Assembly: GCA_007449985.2 (NCBI GenBank)
Contig: VIIQ02000895.1
Span: 434,001-498,000 of the forward strand
Direction: 5' to 3'
Length of the DNA: 64,000 bases
Source of the DNA: Desmodesmus armatus
Lineage: Eukaryota > Chlorophyta > Chlorophyceae > Sphaeropleales > Scenedesmaceae
A program made the position numbers and the translations under genes. This document shows, one piece after another, positions 59,552 to 64,000 of this stretch. Under the pieces are notes generated by a model. That model searched no databases. It saw only the letters and a program-made list of their open reading frames with translations, and was not told the DNA's origin. Position 1 is the first letter of the stretch, and each line of letters begins with the position of its first letter.

Positions 59552-60604
59552 CTAGTAGCACTTGACCATCATGCAAGCCTTGCGTGGACCTGTTGGCTTG
59601 CTGCCCCAAAGCTGCTCCTTCATCCGCTGCACATGCCCCCCACACTGCGGACCACTGCTGACAGGCTGCATGCGCTGTGAGAGTGCCATGCTGCTGTGTG
59701 CTGCTGCAATGGCTGCTCCCTCGGTGTCACACCTGAACACCACCTGCTGCACTGACTTGCTGCTGCTGCACTGCTGAAACTCTGCCACAACAGTGCGGTA
59801 GCCAAAAGTGCCACGAGGGCTGTCTCCCTTCAGGCTGCGCAGCTGCACTACAGGTGAGGAGCACAGGCTAGACTGCATGCCAATGAGAGTGGGGAAGATG
59901 CCTGCTACTGCCTTGCACATGATGGCATTTTGAGAGGGGTCTGAGGGGGCTGTGGCTCTGCTGCTGCTGCTGCCGGTGAGGATGTTAGCTACAGGGGCAG
60001 CTGCGGAAGCAAAGGGGGAGGCAAGGGTCTCCACACACACCAGGGGGGTTAGCAGCAGGGCACACTCCTGGGGCACGCAAGGGTGGAAGATGCTTTGCAG
60101 GGAGCTCAGGGCTGCTGTGACTGCCTTCTCCTGCTGGCTGCTGGGCAGCTGCTGTGGTGAGCTGGTGGTGGTGCTGTCAAGCAAGTCCTCAGACAGTGCC
60201 AGGATGGATTCAGCACACGCTGCGCTACTTGCAGGCTCGGAAAATAGGGTGTTGGGTGCTGTGGCAATGGTTTTGATGCTGCTGCTGCTAAGAGTAGGCT
60301 TGTTCTTGCTGCTGTGCAGCTCTGTACACATGCTGTGGTACAGGCCAGGGGACTGCTTCTCGCGAACCAGGGCCAAGGAATACACCATGATATGCATTAG
60401 TACCGCCCTGATGAACAGCGCGTACTGTTCTCTGCTCAAGGGCCCTACCATGGCCACGGGAACAGCCCCCCTCAGCTGCGGTGGTGTTGCGGGCCTGCTG
60501 CTGCGGGCAGGGCGGGTCTGCTGCTGACACCTACTTTGAAGCGTGATTTTCAGCCCTTTCCACTCCGCCCCCTTCAACTGGTTGTTGGAACAGAAGCGGG
60601 CCAT
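59552..60604 (-). CDS. Hypothetical protein, apparently intronless
   Basis: A single uninterrupted frame of 350 codons begins MARFCSNNQLKGAEWKGLKI. I do not recognise the family. Residues about 50-85 (VAMVGPLSREQYALFIRAVL then MHIMVYSLALVREK) look like a folded amphipathic helix. The middle is Ser/Thr/Ala-rich. The C-terminal part (GTFGYRTVVAEFQ, VQQVVFRCDTEGAAIAAAHS) has beta/alpha character, and the protein ends GPRKACMMVKCY. No signal peptide or membrane segment is visible. A frame this long with mixed composition and a proper start makes a gene likely. Its 3' end abuts the SINE-like zone. Confidence 0.55.
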   Translation of the reverse strand: MARFCSNNQLKGAEWKGLKITLQSRCQQQTRPARSSRPATPPQLRGAVPVAMVGPLSREQYALFIRAVLMHIMVYSLALVREKQSPGLYHSMCTELHSSKNKPTLSSSSIKTIATAPNTLFSEPASSAACAESILALSEDLLDSTTTSSPQQLPSSQQEKAVTAALSSLQSIFHPCVPQECALLLTPLVCVETLASPFASAAAPVANILTGSSSSRATAPSDPSQNAIMCKAVAGIFPTLIGMQSSLCSSPVVQLRSLKGDSPRGTFGYRTVVAEFQQCSSSKSVQQVVFRCDTEGAAIAAAHSSMALSQRMQPVSSGPQCGGHVQRMKEQLWGSKPTGPRKACMMVKCY

Positions 60605-61804
60605 GTTCTTTCACTGGCCGGACAGTACAGTTGGCTCAAAACGCTCGTGATGGCTCTGGAGAATGTATGAAGTAGCTATAGAAGTGTAGAAATCTTGCGG
60701 AGGCGGTAATCTTAAGATGGCATTGCTCGGAGCTGCCGCCCGGGGCGGTTTAGGGTCGGCCACTTGTGAAGGGGGCAGGCCCAGGAAGTGGCAATTAAAT
60801 GACCAAAACAGCTATATAGTACCGATCGCTGGGGCTGAAGGCTTGCTGTCACGGCAGAAGAGCTTTACCAATGCACTCAGTCGACAAGCGGACTCTGGAC
60901 AGCCAAAGCATGTATAAAAATCAATAGGTGAAGCACCAGGGATCACATGGATGCTTCATCGTCCCCAACCACCTTGAGGCATGGGTTGGCCACACCACCC
61001 CTCAATGGCTTCACTCAGGGCTCCACGGACCAGCAACTGCACCACTGTGTGGTGGACACAACAACATGCTGCGTGGGTGATTCTGCTGAGGTGTGATTGA
61101 AACATGCAATGCTTTACTGTTTTGTTGAGTAGCTTTCTCTGCGCCTCCGTTGCTGGTATATCATGGCAAGTGAGTTGGTGTGCAACTACACTGGGGCCAT
61201 TGATGGCTGATCAGCCGGGCTGACTCAGGTATCGGACACCTCACAATGATTCTGGGTGATCCCTGCACTGCACTGCTCTCAAACTTGAGCACCTTGAACT
61301 TTTACACGGTGCATGCATGGCGGGATCCTGTATGATTTCGAGTGTGCTTGATGCACTCTGGTTCCTTGTGTGTGCTGTACGTCAATGTCATGTGTTGGCA
61401 GTGGCCACCTCTGACATTAACAGCCAACAAGGCAGCAGTCACGACCCTGTTGACATCCTGTGCGCACACAGGAGCTCTGCCAGCTGCCTGCCACCATATG
61501 GCCCACCGCTGCCAACATACGGCCAGCTGCTAGCCACCATTGCCACTGGCAGTCTGACCCCAACACTTGCGCACCATCTTTCAACCCTTCAGCGCTTTCT
61601 GCAGCGCTGTCATTGCTTGGAGTGCCCCAGTCGGAACCCATCCCTCCACAAGACCCGCATTAACGGCTTTCTGCAACCCGGCCTGCAACATCCACCAGCA
61701 GCAATCATGACGACAGCAGCAGCAGCAGCATGAGCAGCAGCAGCAGCAGCAGCAGCATGAGCAGTAGCATCATCATCAGCAGCAGCATGAGCAGCATGGA
61801 GCAA
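60605..61804. other. Intergenic region
   Basis: The left part is the presumed promoter of the hypothetical gene, and the right part the 3' flank of the ARM-like gene. A CAG/ATGAGCAGC-rich simple repeat lies at 61710-61800 (runs of AGCAGC and ATCATC). The plus-strand frame 61317-61733 runs into this repeat and has no domain. Confidence 0.45.
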
Positions 61805-63575
61805 CTAGCCTGGACCATGGGTCTGCAAGGCAGCTGGCTTACAAAACAGATTGCATCTCACTACTGCATACATTACACTACTGGGCACACATACATACCT
61901 GGTTCATGGCTGCAACTGCGGTGGGCGAGTCCAGAAGGCCTTTCATCAACTCGCACGCCTCGATCAGAACCACTGCAGGGAAGGCATACGGCGAAAGCAG
62001 CAGTGTACCGGTCATGGAGACTGCACAATGAGACATACAGCATGCGCTACTATACCAAAACCCACCCTGGCACAACTCCCAGCATCCCATGCGGCACAGC
62101 TGTAACAACGCATGTACCTCCAAAGCAGACAAGCCACAGGACAGACTCCATTGATGCTGCAGTTGCAGAACATGAGCTTGAATTGTTGTTCTTGGATTGA
62201 GGCAGGCTGTAAGGTGCTTGCCAAAATGCAGCTCTGGCCATCCTGAAGTATTGCTGCCACACCCCTGGCTGTGCACGATGCCACACACACTCAGCCAACG
62301 TGGCTAGCAGCGACACTGCAAAATGCCACAGGTCCTTCCCCCTTCCCCAACCACCACCATCACACTACGCCCAAGACTACCCCGCTTGTGCGGTCACCAG
62401 TGCTCACATGCGTCTGTTCCTGGCTGCACCAAGCCCACCAGCGGCGGAAAGATGCCATACTCGACCATCTTCCGCACCACTGACTCCCCAAAGCGCTCTT
62501 GCAAGCTAAGCCACCAACCCAACTGTTTCAGCGCCGATTTGTGTGCTTGTGGGTTCGGGGTGCGCAGGTAGTCAGCTGTGGTACCCAGCAGTATGTGACG
62601 GAGCGTGATAACTACTGCACAGCACCAGCAATAAGAACACCACTGGTGAGGTGTATGTGGTAGTAGGCACACTGGTGCAGTTGCAGTAAGCAGTTGCAGT
62701 AAGCAGTTGGTCAGGGGCCCAGGTGCTGGGGGCACCATGCCCACATGCCCGCAATGTGATTCCAGTATGCATTCAAGTGTGCGTGATGGGGCAGGCAAAC
62801 GCTCGAGAATTCCCTTTTGAGCTGCAGTTGCTGATGGTTGTGCGGCAAACCGGTCTCCTTCCCACTCACATGCTGTTGGAATGGTGACAGACAGCACGCC
62901 CATAACGAACGGGATTCGGATCCGAGCCCAGATGTTCTGTGCTGTGGCAGCAGGAGTTGCCGCTACATTGGCCGCAGTGCCTTCAGCTGCTGCTGCTGCA
63001 CCAGGACTGGGCTGTTGTGGTGGCTTGCGCATAAGCTGGCCTGCGGAGTGCTTGTGGGGCTGATGCAGCGATGGCAGCGCATAGGGCCAGGCAGGTTTGG
63101 AGAGTGACGCTGTACTGCTGCAAAAGGCTCTGCGCTGCGAAGGCCACAGCTGCTGCCAGGACTGTACGTGCTGCAGGTGCTGCTGGTGCTGCCCGCAGGG
63201 CCAGGGCTGCTGGCTGGGCAGCAGTGGCAAGAGCGCTGCTAGCAGGGAAGGCTGCTTGTGCGCTGCTAGCACCTGCTGAACACAATTGCTTTGTTGCTGC
63301 TGCTGTGTCGCCATGCTACTGCTTGTGGCGCTGCTGCAGGTCTCATAACTGTGCTGCAGGCTGGCTGCTGATGGTTCTGGACTGAACCTGCAAGACAGAT
63401 GCAGCAGCACAGAAGTGGGCTAAGGCTATGCAGGCAGCTCTGAAAGGTATTCAAAAGCATGATGATGCAGACTTGAATTTTAATCGCGCTGTAATGCTCA
63501 CCTAGTAGCACCCCTTGGTACATGGTGCAGCAGTGCCAGGAAAGCTCCCACTGCAGCAGCACTGGGCACAGCCAT
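61805..63575 (-). CDS. Putative mitochondrial ARM-like protein
   Basis: Five exons fit: complement(61805..61822, 61899..61972, 62408..62575, 62870..63387, 63502..63575), 283 aa, with phases compatible throughout. The N-terminal part is Ser/Ala/Gln-rich with few acidic residues and an RRAFCSS segment typical of mitochondrial presequence cleavage regions. A short hydrophobic stretch (IPFVMGVLSVTIPTA) follows. The C-terminal part resembles one or two armadillo-type helices: SALKQLGWWLSLQERFGESV, then VRKMVEYGIFPPLVGLVQPG, then LIEACELMKGLLDSPTAVAA. No specific family is recognised. The last 18-nt exon is weak; reading through the 61899 donor would instead stop near 61878. The Met at 63575 is preferred because its GTGAGC donor joins the 63387 acceptor in phase. 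Confidence 0.6.
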
Positions 63576-63617
63576 TGCTTAACGATGCTGCCTAAGCCCA
63601 GCGCACTGGGTCACCAA

Positions 63618-64000
63618 TGTCCTCGGAGAAGGAGAATCCTTCGGAGAGCCTGTGGCCCGAGCAAAAGAGTGACAAAATGAGTAGTATTTGAGTAATTATT
63701 TGTGTAATACCGTTGCATTCGAAACGTGTTCGAAATGACAGCTATTGTGTACGCAGCAGTAGCTTTATTGTACGTCCATAGAGCGAACGCAATAGTCGTT
63801 GAGGAGGAATTGCGATCAGCAGTGTGGGCAGGCTGGATGCATGCAAGGTCGTAGCCTCGAGGCGATGGTAACCTGCCACGTCAAGATGCAGCTGCCTGAG
63901 CTGTCACCAACAACATCGACAACACCAACATCCCAGTCCGTGGTTGCAGCAGAACAGCAGCCTGCAAGGCAGGGGCCCCCCGCCAATGATCCTGCTGCTG
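63618..64000. mobile_element. Dispersed 383-bp module, copy 2 (continues past window)
   Basis: Gap-free second copy of 14732-15114 in the same orientation, about 98 percent identical by eye. Substitutions include TTCGGAGAGCC for TTCGGCGAGCC, GCAATAG for GTAATAG and CTGCAAGGC for CTGCTTGGC. The window ends at exactly the point where copy 1 leads into the hairpin array, so a second array may follow. Confidence 0.75.

Noticed and set aside
61317..61733. 138-codon plus-strand frame
   Set aside because: No family features; it terminates in an AGCAGC simple repeat and overlaps the presumed 3' flank of the ARM-like gene.

Overview
This is nuclear DNA from a green alga (Chlorophyta). The evidence is a chlorophyte/plant-type PsaH (photosystem I subunit H) encoded with a transit peptide, genes densely split by GT-AG introns (often GTGAGT or GTGCGT ... 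TGCAG), CAG/poly-Gln-rich coding sequence, and no bacterial operon or ribosome-binding-site structure. The class within Chlorophyta cannot be fixed from this window; it resembles chlorophycean or trebouxiophycean genomes. Exon models were built by hand. Each pairs compatible splice phases and keeps a continuous frame, but none is backed by transcripts.

Layout, left to right. An unidentified helical protein runs off the left edge (-). psaH (-) and the mitochondrial ATP synthase epsilon subunit (-) follow. The latter is head-to-head with the first of two tandem VAMP7/longin R-SNARE genes (+); that first copy has an unusual tail beyond its membrane anchor. At 14.7-16.0 kb lies a repeat unit: a 383-bp module that recurs at the right edge of the window, then an array of G/C hairpin repeats that abuts a small RING-finger gene (+). 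Next come a 14-exon SV2/SVOP-like MFS transporter (+), a secreted dirigent-like protein (+), an F-box-like/ankyrin protein with a poly-Gln tail (+), and a secreted acidic repeat protein (+).

From 40 kb on, two divergent gene pairs appear: a CSTPP1 (C11orf49) homologue (-) with a J-domain protein (+), and a p31comet/MAD2L1BP homologue (-) with the ATPase inhibitor IF1 (+). An 11-exon SFI1-like centrin-binding protein (-) follows, then a tRNA-like/SINE-like repeat zone, an intronless hypothetical gene (-), a probable organellar ARM-like protein (-), and the second copy of the 383-bp module.

The genes do not form one pathway. Two loose themes can be seen: microtubule-organising or cell-division proteins (CSTPP1, p31comet, SFI1-like) and mitochondrial ATP synthase accessory proteins (epsilon, IF1). 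Long G/T-rich stretches downstream of several plus-strand genes look like 3' UTR/intergenic DNA and produce spurious antisense reading frames.
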